Source: Engraulis encrasicolus
Lineage: Eukaryota > Chordata > Actinopteri > Clupeiformes > Engraulidae
Direction of reading: 5' to 3'
Length of the DNA stretch: 64,000 bases
Assembly (NCBI RefSeq): GCF_034702125.1
Contig: NC_085859.1
Coordinates: 8,194,440-8,258,439 of the forward strand
A program made the translations under genes and the position numbers. The notes under the pieces were generated by a model. It saw only the letters and a program-made list of their open reading frames with translations, had not been told where the DNA came from and searched no databases. Below, one piece after another: positions 15,495 through 28,743 of the stretch; positions within the stretch are counted from its first letter, which is position 1; each line of letters opens with the position of its first letter.

Positions 15495-18400
15495 GTAAGG
15501 GGTGTATTCCTTATTGTACACATATTACACATATTGTACACATCTTTACGACTTCATTTTCTATCTGCCACACAGTTGTAACTCAATTAAGCCTCTGACT
15601 CCACGTGATCACACTGCAACCTGTGTTTCATGTTTCTCAGTATAGCCGACGGTATATTGTCACAGTTCATCCGAGCTACACAAATGACAGGAATGCTTGC
15701 CTGAGTGCATATCAGACCAATGTAGAAAGACAGGTTTGAGCTCCTGGCATTGAATGTTCACACACACACACCCTCTTTGCCCTGCCTTTCCCAGGCATGT
15801 TGGTCTGTGTACTGTGTGGCAATGACATCACTGCATGCAGGGGCGGATCTAGCCATTTTGCAAGACGTTCTGCAAAAGACTCGGGCATGCCAGAGCCATA
15901 CTATAGGAGAGTCGGGCAATCTCCACTGTGTCCTAGGGCCGACTTCCGCATTAGCAAAATTAGCAAATTTAGCGTCTCAGAGGTGCTTAGCGTTGCGAAT
16001 GTTAGTGCCTAGAAGTGGGCGTAGCACACAGCAAATGCAATGCGATGCAATGCAGGGAATATGACAAAACGCGCTGTTCGCAGTAATAACTTCAGATAAA
16101 CATCACAGATGGTAAAACTGTTGTGATTATAATTACAGAGACAGTTGATAGTTTACATATTTGTGGTGATTACCCCGCAGTATAGTTCGTTAGTCCTTAT
16201 TTATGGCCTTTTATGTGGTGGTTCTATGTTGAGTCTATGGAAAGACAGCCGCTTTAGGCACGACCTCGATCTCGTTGAAAGGCGGGGCTGCAATTTCTTT
16301 CCCGGTCCTCCATTTGCGTAACTCTCCTATTGTATGGCTCTGGGGCATGCTTGCTCTTAGCCTGTGTGACGGATGTCATCTTGCACCTGTCCATCCCCCT
16401 CGGGGATCGAACGTGCGACCTCGTCAACTACAACGGTCCGGCAATGGGAGACACAGTACGATACCGCTGGGCCAAGAGACTAGTCTCTTGGCTCTCGGCC
16501 CAACGGCACAGACACTGCATGAGGCTATCGGAGGGAGGTTTACCAACGTTCCACGCCAACTCTGCTAGTTAGCCTCCGTTACACCTGGGGACCATTCCAT
16601 CAACGGCGGTTACCCCAAATCCGAGCTCAAGTCTGTAAACTGCGCTATTTTTAGACAGAGATCCGTTCCATCAGCCTTGCTAACCTGAAACTCAGCTGAG
16701 TTGCCACGGTAATTTATGCTCCAACTCTAACCTGGTAGCTCCCAGGTTAAACACCAGGCTAAATGAATCAGTGTTGCAAAAAAAATGAACCTGTAGGAAA
16801 CAATGTCACAGTGGGCACGTTCCGCTTAATTCCCGCCATCATTTTACGAGATCAAAGCGAACCAGTCACTCGATTTTAATAGTCTATGATGTGATAATGC
16901 CAGTAAAAATACAATAGTTGTCATTGTCTTTCAGTTCGGGGGGGATTTCTGATAAACAGCACATTTAAAAAAATAAACTTTTACAGTGTTGATTTACTAG
17001 TATCATGTTGAACAATTCCTTCTACATAGACGAAGACGTGAGTGGCCCAGTGGACAGGTGCGCTGCTTAATATGTGGTCGCCCCGGGTTCAAGTCTTGTA
17101 TGGCGACAGGTTATAGAAATGGAAACTTAGAAACATAGCCTACTTTTGCCTATTCTCTCCTTTGACGTCGCTTTGTGGCTGCCTTCATTTGCTATCAAGC
17201 AATAGGCCTACAGTTGAATGTAGGCCTAGGCCTAGACCTTAACATTTTACAGCATAAGCAATAAAAAAACGTCTTCACAACCACCTTACAGACGCCGACG
17301 CTTGAGTTTGCATTGCAATGATTCAACAAATGATCTCTGCCTAACGTTTTACCTAGGCTATGCTTTATTTAATCCGAAAACAAATTCTTCTGAAAGATAA
17401 AATTAAAACACCTTAGATGATGCAATTATTTTATTTTTACGCATTGAAATGGGGGCAATTGAAATTTGGACGAGGCTCTCCCTTTGATGATTGATCTGTC
17501 ATTACGCATAGTGGGGATTGAACGCGGGCCTCTCAATTGGAATGCGGTTGCGTTACCGCTCACCTACAGATGCTCGCATCATCTCGCTGATAAAGACTTG
17601 ATTTGACAAGGCATGCTCCAGTGTACAACATGATCGCATTTTCGACAATCGTCGATATGGACTTCCCCTGTACACCGTGCACGAGCGCAACGCCAGCTTT
17701 GATGAGCGCGGCTGAAGTGAAACTAGCCAAGGCGCAGCTGATCTTCAGTGGTGGAACGGTGTCAGAAGCTGCCGGTAGTTGAAACTCGGCTTTTGCGTGT
17801 AAGCGCTGCTGAATTCAGCGCCAATGATGGAATGGTCCCCTGGTCCTGACCATCCCATAATACTACCATTTCTTTTGGTATTCATGGTCTGGAGGTTGTT
17901 TGATCTGACGCGATTGCAGGAAGCGGGAAGTTTGCACCCGGTTCTGATTTGAAATGATTGGACAGCTCTCACCCAATCGCTGATAGTTACTCAACAACAA
18001 CATAGTGCAAGCGTTTATGTCTTCGTCACGAGCGCCTTCCCCCTTTTGCCCCCACCAACCTGTCTATTTGCTTATTGGCTGTTTTCTGGGGAGGGTTGGC
18101 TGGCCAAATCTTACCGCTCAACATCACTCCACAGAAAACAGGGGCCAGACTAGTAGTGGAGCCAATCCTTTGGTGGAAGTACGTATATGCCATTCCCAGT
18201 CAACAGGCAAAGTCAAGGTCCAGGTTTACTGATGTTTACTTCTTTTGTTCGCCAACTCATTCATACGACAAGACGTTGAAACACCCTTGAAACACCCTAG
18301 AACTAAAAAGACAAACAAAAAACACAGGACTAAATCATATGCCCTCAAACAGAAAAACAATAAGACATCAAAATGACAAAAGACAAATTCACATTACACT

Positions 18401-21028
18401 TTTCTTGTTGACTAAGAAAGGAATTGGAGACTTGAGGATACTCTTCTTAAAAGGTCATAACTTTCACACTTGCTCTTGACTTAACAAACAAACTTGAATT
18501 TGCATCTTGCGTGGAGCCACTCACTCACACGCTACCGCTTTCATTCATAAATTCTTTGTCTTGCAAACAGAAAGTGACATGTAGCAACATGAAAGACAAG
18601 ACAGTGTCAAAATAAAGGCACCATAAAGAAACTCAAAATCACATAAAGAATAAAGTGCATATGGATGAATACAAAAATAAAGAAATGCTTATGGAGTACA
18701 AATGTTAATTATGAAAATGTGTCGCCTCTAAGCCAATAAACAGTAACTAACGTAGTCAACAGCAGATAGGGGGTGGCAATGTTCAGGCTGTCACTCTGCT
18801 TTGAAAGACACTCCACAATGCATATAATTCATCAGAAAACTCTAGATACATTGTGTGTATTTGTTGTGATTTCTTACTGTCCAGGAGGAGTTGGGGCAGA
18901 GCCAGAGGAGATGCCAGCAGATGATCCAATTGAAGGAGGAGGAGCTTCAGGAGCTGAGGAAGGCTGTAGAGACTCTCAAGGTGAGAACCAAAGCACAATG
19001 GGTTTACATACAGTGTCCAATCTCGCCCTCCAACCCGTACCTGCAGTTCACCTAGGGAGCGCTGTCGAGACAGTAGAGCCCATAAGGCTGTCGCTGATAA
19101 CTGAAAATTGTGCTCGCTATCGGCTGAAACTTGACAATATTACTGTGAGTTCTGAGAAACCAATGTGGATTCAAATGAAATATACAATAACCTGGGAGTT
19201 ATGTCCTTCTGATTTCTTACAGCTTTGGCATTTATGAGTCAGGCTCCGCTAGCATCTTGCTAATAAAATTGCTTCACGGCAGTCGTGATCACAGCAATGC
19301 AGCCGGCCAACCAATCCAAACGCAGTGTGTGAAGCCACTCGTGACGTCATATTGACAATAAAGACGTATTTTACAAAGATCCAGAGAGTTTAAACATTCA
19401 AACTAAGTGCTGTTTGAAAGGATAATTTATCCTGCCTTGTTGCGAGATTCCTCTCTCGTACTACCCATAGACCCTGTCTGACCAAAGAACGTCGACACAG
19501 AAGAACAATCTCTCGGGGCTAAATGCATTGGCCAAGGTGTAGTACGGGGGCGTGGCCTGAGGACACGAGTGGATGGAAAATTAAGAAAATTAACTCCTTT
19601 GCGCATGGTCAGTGGGTGCGACAAACCTTTCCATATTCCGCAAAATCCGAAAGAGGATATCCGGTTGTCAGTGTTCAGTGTGTGGCCAAATCAAGTGCAG
19701 CTGTTGGTCAGCAGTAATTGCTGGGGGTAATTAAGGACAGCTGACAAACATTCACGCTGTCCTATGACCTGTTCCACACTCCGACCCTCGCAGAAGTGGC
19801 ATTGCATGCTTCCAATACTGACAGTAGAAAAAGAATACAATTTCCGTACTCCCCTCGCCATCATTTCGTACTACGCTGTTATGACGTCAGTAAACCCTCC
19901 TGTATATCTACTCTCCTTGGTGAGAACTGTCCAGAGGAGAAGACAATCTGCAGCAGAGTTCTGGTTAAGAAAGTAGTTATGATGAGCTGTGACACAAGCA
20001 TGACTCTATGCAAAGGCACAAGTATTTCAGGCCAGTGCATTCCGCATTGCAAGTTAAATTGTGGTCCTCAACTGCGCAGAAAAGCACTTTGTCTCGTGAG
20101 TTCTGGTTCACAGTTTTCCCGCCAAATTTCTCTTGCCTTACCAACCCCTGACCAAAATCATGCCCAACACTAACGTGTCAGAAAAGCAACGTTTCTGCCA
20201 CTTTTCTTCTGCCAAGACCAGCGAAACAGGCAAGGGAAATGGCAAAATTGTGCCCAGACCAAAACCACCCATCACAGGGAGAACACGTTTAGTCATGATG
20301 CACAAACGCGATAGATGGTTCAGGTTGTCGTCTAATCTTACTTACTTGGTATGATGCCATGTTACCCAATGGAACTCTGTTTCACAGCCATTCAAGGACC
20401 AGGGGCTGTTCACTCACGGAACTTCCTGTTAGCCACAATTGGCTAACCCTAACCACGGGACAGTGCAAAATGAATGGGTGTCAATGGAGTTTTTTACCAT
20501 TATCATTTTTGTGATTTTTTATAATTTTTTGTCCTGAAATATTAATATTAAGTTCGAAGCTAGAAATAATAAGACCCCATTTGAGTAGCGTTTCGATTAT
20601 TTTGCGCCACTAGATTATTATATACTGGGTCACAAAGCTCAATTTTTATGGGGCCAAACCCATAAACATTAGCGCGATGCTAGCGAGTACAGGTTGAAAT
20701 CTTCTAACCTGCTGTAAAACTACACACCTGTGCGATTTGTCAATACAGCCTATTGTTAAACAACAGTCATAGTGCTTACCAGGAATGTTTTGTTGATTAT
20801 ATTTGTGACTGGAAATCGCAGTAGCAATGTATTTAGCATGGGTTCCCCTTTCCATTCCATACATTTTCCCACATGAAGGACTGGCCCACGCTCGTTACTG
20901 CATTATGCATGCAAAGCTAACTGGCTACAATGGGAACCAATGAGACTGAGCCTTCTCCCTGTTAGAGGTTCTCTGCAAGGACGTTGTTCACCAGGATTTA
21001 ATGTCATGATAAAACAGCATTTCTCCTA

Positions 21029-21114
<86 letters not shown>

Positions 21115-21828
21115 TTATCAGTCTGGTGCACAGATAGCACTGGAGGACAGCCATAGGATGTTTACTGAGATGATCCGTTCCATCGAGAGAAGGAGCTCTG
21201 AGGTGACCAACCTGATCAGAGCTCAGGAGGAGGCGGAGATGAGTCGGGCTGAAGGACTCCTGAAGCAGCTGGAGCAGGAGATTGCAGCGCTGAAGAGGAG
21301 AGATGCTGAGATGAACCAGCTCTCATTGGCTCAGGATCCCATCCATTTCCTCAAGGTAGACAACATCTTGACAGTTTTAAAATATATAAAGCCTATATTT
21401 TAGATTAATGCAATGTGTTCATGTTTCGAAATACAACTAGGTGACGTGAAATAGTCACATCATAATGTACATAATAAACTGTGAGTATTCCGAGTTGGAA
21501 ATGATACACTTTTCTTCTATCAATGGTCTCTGTGCAGAACATGGTGTCCATCGCTGGAGATCCATGCAGTGCTGTGACCAGAGGGACCTACAGCCAAAGC
21601 CACTTCTTTGAGCCCCTGAAGAAATCTGTGTCTGCACTGCAGATGCAGCTGGAGGAGAAATTTGAGTCAGTCTTCAAGCGGGAAATAGTCAAGATATCTG
21701 CAGCAGGTTGGTCAAACATGGATATAATATAATTTTCAACCAGCTATTTAACAGTGGCATTATTGATGACTATCAGCTTTGTTCTTGTTTATCTCAAAAC
21801 AGCAACTAAGGCGCAGATCATAAGTAAG

Positions 21829-21890
<62 letters not shown>

Positions 21891-24204
21891 GTTGTGTGGG
21901 AGGGGCTGCATGATGTGATTTGTGTGGTGGGAGATTTAAACCTTCTGTTTTTGTTTACCTGATTTTGTTAATGGTTGTAACACCATTGATACTGTATTGC
22001 TTAAAATCATCAATCAACATTTTTTTTGGACAAATTTCACCCTGGTGATGTGTGCATATGGATTCAGCTTCTGTAAACAAAAACAGTCGCACTTCAATGC
22101 TAAAGCGTTTTTTTTTTTTGGTTTTGCCTTCATTTTGATTGGAGCGTTACAAAACAGAACAGTTTGCTTCAAAAAGTACTGAAAGTGAATGTGTGACATT
22201 AATTGGTTACTTAAGTGGTACTTTAATAATCATTAATAAACAAAATAATAATACAAAAAACAACAGAAGAACATTGACATGGTCTGCAGCATACTCAAGT
22301 CAAGTCAAGTCAAGTCAAGTTTATTGTCAATTTCTTTACATGCACTGGTCATACAAAGAATTTGAAATTGCGTTTCTTGCTCTCCCATGCAGACATAGAC
22401 TAATCTAGGTAAGGACGTAGACAGTATAGACATAGACAGTACTCATACATGGACATAGACAGTATGGACGTAGACATTGCTCATACAGACATTTACAGTT
22501 TTTTTCAATTGCTAACAAGCACTTAGCCATACTATGGATACTTTTTCTAAACTCTTAACACAGACTACCACCTACCAAACACAATTGGCTAAACAGTTAA
22601 TTTTCTTCTCAAAAGCACACACTGTTAAATATACACAAAGTACTCATTTCGAAATAGATCACATCGTTTTCTGTACACACTCACTTTACCAAAACACTAG
22701 AAACATGGCTCAAAATTAAATACGTCTGTCAAACAATAACACTTGTTTTAATTTCACAAGGAACATTGAGTCAATCAAATTACACAAGACTTCAAAACAC
22801 TGGCTGTTGCCAACATTACAGAAGCTGCATAGACTTTTACATTTCAATTTTACATGTAGCCTATTGCAAGCATTCAAATCATGCAATTCACTGTTTTCAT
22901 TAAATTTCCAAAGGCAACAGGACTCGGACCTCATGTGTTGTTGACATTCAAGATGATTCCGGTACGAAGCATTTTTTATTGTTGACTACAGGTGGTAAAG
23001 TAGAAATACTTTTTATAATATGATAAAACATACAACGTTTTAGTAGTAGAGTAGAGTAGAGTAACTTTATTAATCCCCAGGGGGAAATTCAGGTATCCAG
23101 TAGCTTACATAAATACACAAATAAACAAATGCCCACATGGACATTTCAAGACACAAATACGTAACACAGGAATAGTCAGGGAGGGGGAAAAAAGTAAAGA
23201 TAAAGAATGTGAAAATGTAATATGTAAAACGTGTAAAAAATTTGCAATGTTACTTACAGTGAACAAAATATCATGAAACAAATACATATAAAAGCCCAAA
23301 CAAGACGGTTGCCTAGGGCGCCAAATATCTTGGGAGGATAAAGCCTAAAAGTCCACACAGAATTAGAATGTCACACAAAATGTATAAAACATTACAGTAA
23401 ACCTTACACTGACAATGCTGTCAATGGTATTCATGGCCACTCAGTATAGGTACCACAGATCTTAGATCAAATTGAAGACACTATGCTTACAGATGCAAAT
23501 TTTGAAATTCACAAAAGGAATGGGGGTGCTTCCCAAAAGCATTTCCATTCTGTGATTGTGAGACAACTTTTTACTGTAAAAACTGTTGTCAGAAACGGTC
23601 AACAGAACCAAACAACTAAAATGGGAGGGGTTTCTTCTACTTTTATCAATAATCTGTTTACTGTACTCTTGCTAATGTCATGCAAAGGCATTTTTTACTG
23701 AAATAAGGATTTGGATGTTGTATTTCCAGTTTTGACACACTGTGTGAAAGCATTTGAAAATAAGCCATAAAAGATACATGGTTTTGTTGCTGTGGTTATC
23801 CTGTGTGTAAAGGAAATGTTAGCATTTTAGAAATGCATTCATTGACTGCTAATTGTGTGAAAAAGGCATGTAATGTGTCAACTGCATGGCCATGGAAAGC
23901 CCTTGGTGTGTTAACTGTGTTAAGAGTTTTGCAAATGTCGCTGAGGATTGGACAAACGCTTGTTAGCAATTGAAAAAACGGTAAAGTGCAAGACTGGACA
24001 ACAGAAGACTTGTAGAGAACATACATTAAGAGGAGGTATTTTGTTGTGCTTTTTCTAAAAGTCCTTTATAGCGTTCTGACATAGTAATAGTAGCATTTGA
24101 AGAAACTAAATAATTAAAAAAAAAGGTTTATTAAATACACCAGCAGCAGTATGTGTGTGTGTGTGTGTTTGTATGTGTTTTGTGTGCGTGTGTGTGTGTG
24201 TGTG

Positions 24205-24251
<47 letters not shown>

Positions 24252-24388
24252 AGTGCAGGTAGAAAGTGCGGTGTGCGTCTGTGTGTGTGTCTGTGTGCCT
24301 GTGTATGTGTGTGTGTGTGTATGTGTGTGGGTATGAGTTGTTTGTCAGTGTGTGTATGTTTGGGTTTAGTGCAGAAAGTGCAGTGTGC

Positions 24389-24436
<48 letters not shown>

Positions 24437-27400
24437 GGGATGCACCGATACACATTTTTTCACTTCCGATCCGATCCTGATATCTAAATTTGGGTATCTG
24501 CCGATACCGATACTACTCCGATCCAATACCAAAATCACATATATGCATGGGTTTAGGCCCAAGCAGACTATTTGGTCAGAAAAGGGAGTCAGAAGAACAG
24601 GAAACCAATTAATAAGCAAAAAGTAACAAGTAAAAAAGTAACAATCCCATCCTGAAAACTAATATGCAAGTGTTATGATTTCAAATTAATATTGCTCCTG
24701 ACTCAATGTCTGTATCAGGAAAATTCCGATATTTTGGGAAAATTCCGATCCGATCCGATCTTTGAAATATGTTGATATCTGAACCCGATACCGATACACC
24801 GATACCGATATCCCATCCCTAGTGTGTGTGTGTGTGTGTGTGCATGTGTATGTTTTGAGTTAGTGCAGGTTGAAAGTTCAGTCACAGATGTAGTAGTGCA
24901 GGTGGAATGTTCAGTCGCAGATATGGTGGTGGGGATGGGGGGGGGGGGAGCGTTGTCAGTGGCCTGGCTGGCTAGAGGCTGACAGTGAAGGGAGAGTGGG
25001 TTGAGTGTTCAGTATCTTGATTGCTTGATGCATCGTGCTGCTTGCAAGCCTGGTGGTACGGGAACGGAGGCGCCTGTACCTCTTTCCAGAGGGCAGGAGG
25101 CTGAACAGTTTGTGTGCAGGGTGGCTTGTGTCTTTGATGATCATCAGTGCTTTCCGGGTGAGGCGTGCGGTGTAAATGTCCTGCAGGGAGGGGAGTGGTA
25201 CTCCAATGATCTTCTTCGCTGTGTTCACAACACGCTGGAGTGTCTTCCTGTTTTTCTCCGTGCAGCTTCCTCCCCACACTGTGATGCAGCTGGACACGAC
25301 GCTCTCTATGGTTCCTCTGTAGAATGTTGTCATGATGGAGGGTGTAGCACTTGCCTTCTTTAGTTTGCGCAAGAAGTAGAGACGCTGATGGGCCTTCTTC
25401 GCCAGTGATGTGGTGTTGGTGGTCCAAGAGAGGTCGTCGCTGATGATACTGGGAGCCAGTGCAGTGAAGCAAAGACAGGAGTGAGGTGATCACACTTCTT
25501 TGTCCTGGTAAGAAGCCTGGCAGCTGAACAGCTTGATGAGTTTTTATTACCTTCGCCAGAAGGTTATGCTTTGCCCGCCGTGTATTTATTTGTGAATATG
25601 TCTGTTTGTTTGTTTGTTTGTTTGTTTGTTTGTACTTCGTATAACTCAGTCAGAACTGAGCCGATTTTTATGAAATTTAGTGGGATGATTGGTCATGACC
25701 CAAGGAACAATCGATTAGTTTTTGGGAGTGATTGGGTCAAAGATCAAAGGTCAAGGTCAAAATGTTTGTTTGTATTTCGTATAACTCAGACAGAACTGAG
25801 CCGATTTTTATGAAATTTAGTGGGATGATTGGTCATGACCCAAGGAACAATTGATTAGTTTTTGGGAGTGATTGGGTCAAAGGTCAAAGGTCAAGGTCAC
25901 GAAAAGGTCAAAAATGTAAATTGAGCCGATTTTTATGAAATTTAGTGGGATGATTGGTCATGACCCAAGGAACAATCGATTACTTTTTGGGAGTGATTGG
26001 GTCAAAGGTCAAGGTCACGAAAAGGTCAAAAACGTAAATTCAGCCGATTTTTATGACATTTAGTGGGATGATTGGTCATGACCCAAGGAACAATCGATTA
26101 CTTTTTGGGAGTGATTGGGTCAAAGCTCAAGGTCAAGGTCACGAAAAGGTCAAAAACGTTTTTCTTTGCCAAGCACTATATGCCAGAACAACGTGTGCAT
26201 GCTGAATTGAATAAAGTGAGGTCAAGACTGGGCCAAAAGACTGGGCCAAAAATGTAATATTACGATATTCCGGTTCGATTTAAATGAAACTAACACCAAA
26301 ATTTGGAGAATGTTATGCCCCACACTCTGAAGATGGCCAGAAAAAAATAAGTGGCGTAGGCGAAGGTTTGCGCTCTACCGAGTGCCCATTCTAGTTATAT
26401 TTAGGGCCCGAGCACCGGAGGGTGCGAGGCCCTATTGTTCTTGCAATGTTTTTTATTATTTTTTGTCTTCTTACCGCACGTCGGGCCCATTTTGAGGGGG
26501 TTGCCATGCGTAACTTTGAACGAAACTCGGCACAGGTATTCGGTATGTGGGCACGAAGGACTCCAAAATAGCCTTGCCCCTAAATCGGCCCAGGGGCTCT
26601 GTAGCGCCCCCTTAAGTCATGGGCCTATGGGGCGGGACCGGCAAAAATTTGAAGCTACGGACTCCAAATTTTTTTTGGTTGTATATCCCACTAAGGCAAG
26701 CAAAAAAGTCTTTAGGATACCATGGCCACACCCAACAGGAAGTGAGGTAATTGGACTTAAAGTTGAACTTTTGTCAACTTTTGACATACGACAAAATTGT
26801 CATACCATGAACTTTGATGTACTTGTCCTGAACCGTACACTTGTTAGGTGTTGTTTCAATTTGTAAATGATCTAAAGACATCACAGATGATATATTGCGA
26901 AGGAATTTTCATTATGTTGTAAGAAAACAAGATGGCGGCTTGATGGAGTCTGATGAAAAAATCACAGAAAATGTGCCTCTACTGTACCCTTTCTGAGGGG
27001 GCTGCCATGCATATCTTTTAACATTGCTTCACACAGTTGTTTGGGAGGACAGCACGTACCTCTCCAAACAAGTCCCACCCCTAACTCAGCACATTGGCTC
27101 TGTAGCGCCCCCCTAAGTCCTGGGCCTATGGGCCTAGACCAACATAAAGTTGAAGCTACGGACTCCAAATTTTCTGGGGTTGTGCATCTCACTAAGACAA
27201 GCGAAAAAGTCTACAGGAGACCATGGCCACACCCAACAGGAAGTGAGGTAATTGGACTTTAAGTTGAACTATTGACATATGCCAAAATTGTCATACCATG
27301 TACTTTGATGTACTCCTCCTGAACCGTACACTTGTTTGGTTTTGTTCCAATTTGCGAATGATCTTAAGATATCGGAGATAATGTTTTGTGAAGGAATTTT

Positions 27401-28465
27401 CAATATGTTGTAAGAAAACAAGATGGCGGCTTGATGAATTTTGATGAAAAAACCACAGATAATGGCCCTTTCTGAGGGGGCTGCCATGCATATCTTTCAA
27501 AGTTACTTCGCACAGGTGTTTGGTAGGGCAGCACGTACCTCTCCAAACAAGCCCTGCCCCTATCTCGGTACATGGGCTCTCTAGCGCCCCCTTAAGTCAT
27601 GGGTCTATGGGGCGGGTTTAGCATAAAGTTCAAGCTACGGATTTCAAAATTTTTATAGATGTGTATCTGACTAAAACGAACAAAAATTGTCATGCAGTGA
27701 CATGGCCACGCCTAACAGGAAGTGAGATAATTGCACCTCTTAATGAAACAGGAAGTTGGCCACCATTTTAGTTTGCAGTGTTTTTAAAACGGTGCAAATG
27801 CACGTGTTCATACATATTATGAATATTAACCTCTTTCTATATGCCTACTATGGCAACCTTATGTAGCGCCACCATATGGTAGGCAAATGAACTGCAGTAA
27901 AAGTAGAGTTCTTAAATAACTTTATCTCGTGAACCGAATGTCGTAGAGACTCCATTTTTGTTTTGGGCAGGATGTGATGGGATTTGGGGCGATATGCCTT
28001 GAGCCGTAGGTGCGAGGGCCCGTCATCGCCGCTCGCGGCTTTAATTGTGATTGATACCTGTAAAACACCATTGAGGTTATCAATTAACAATCCACAATCC
28101 ACAAATGGACTTACAGAGTGCACCCCCCCCCCCCTATCTTTACCTGTCTACTTCACAGGAGATGCTGCCCTGACGATGGGGAAGGGGATGAGGATGGGGA
28201 AGAGGACGGTGTCTGTGATAGTGTGTGTGTTAGCTTGTGTGGTGTCACTTAGTCTGATGACCTCCACTTCTGAAACTGAACCAGCGCCTGTTAGCCCGGC
28301 TCTTACTGCTGAACCAGTGACTAGAGAGGACTTCTTAAAGTGTGAGTTGGAAACCACACACACACACACACACACTGTCATGAACTCACGCCCCAGCGTC
28401 TGTAATGTTTACTCTCGTTCTGTTTCCCTTACTCGCTCTCTCACTCTCTCTGGTCTGGTCGTGTC

Positions 28466-28554
<89 letters not shown>

Positions 28555-28577
28555 GGTTCTGTCTCCCTGCCTGTCTG

Positions 28578-28650
<73 letters not shown>

Positions 28651-28673
28651 GGTTCTGTCTCCCTGCCTGTCTG

Positions 28674-28743
<70 letters not shown>

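Noticed and set aside
17040..17110. tRNA-like stretch with gggttcaagtc
   Set aside because: Cannot fold it into a full tRNA; it lies inside the GGGGACCATTCC element and is most likely SINE-derived or chance.
19796..20173. 125-codon cysteine-bearing frame in intron 2 of gene B
   Set aside because: The cysteines match no spacing I know, there is no splice support, and no second copy exists in the window.
24972..25493. 173-codon minus-strand frame overlapping the LINE fragment
   Set aside because: The neighbouring frame carries the RT C-terminal motifs; this one is its shadow.
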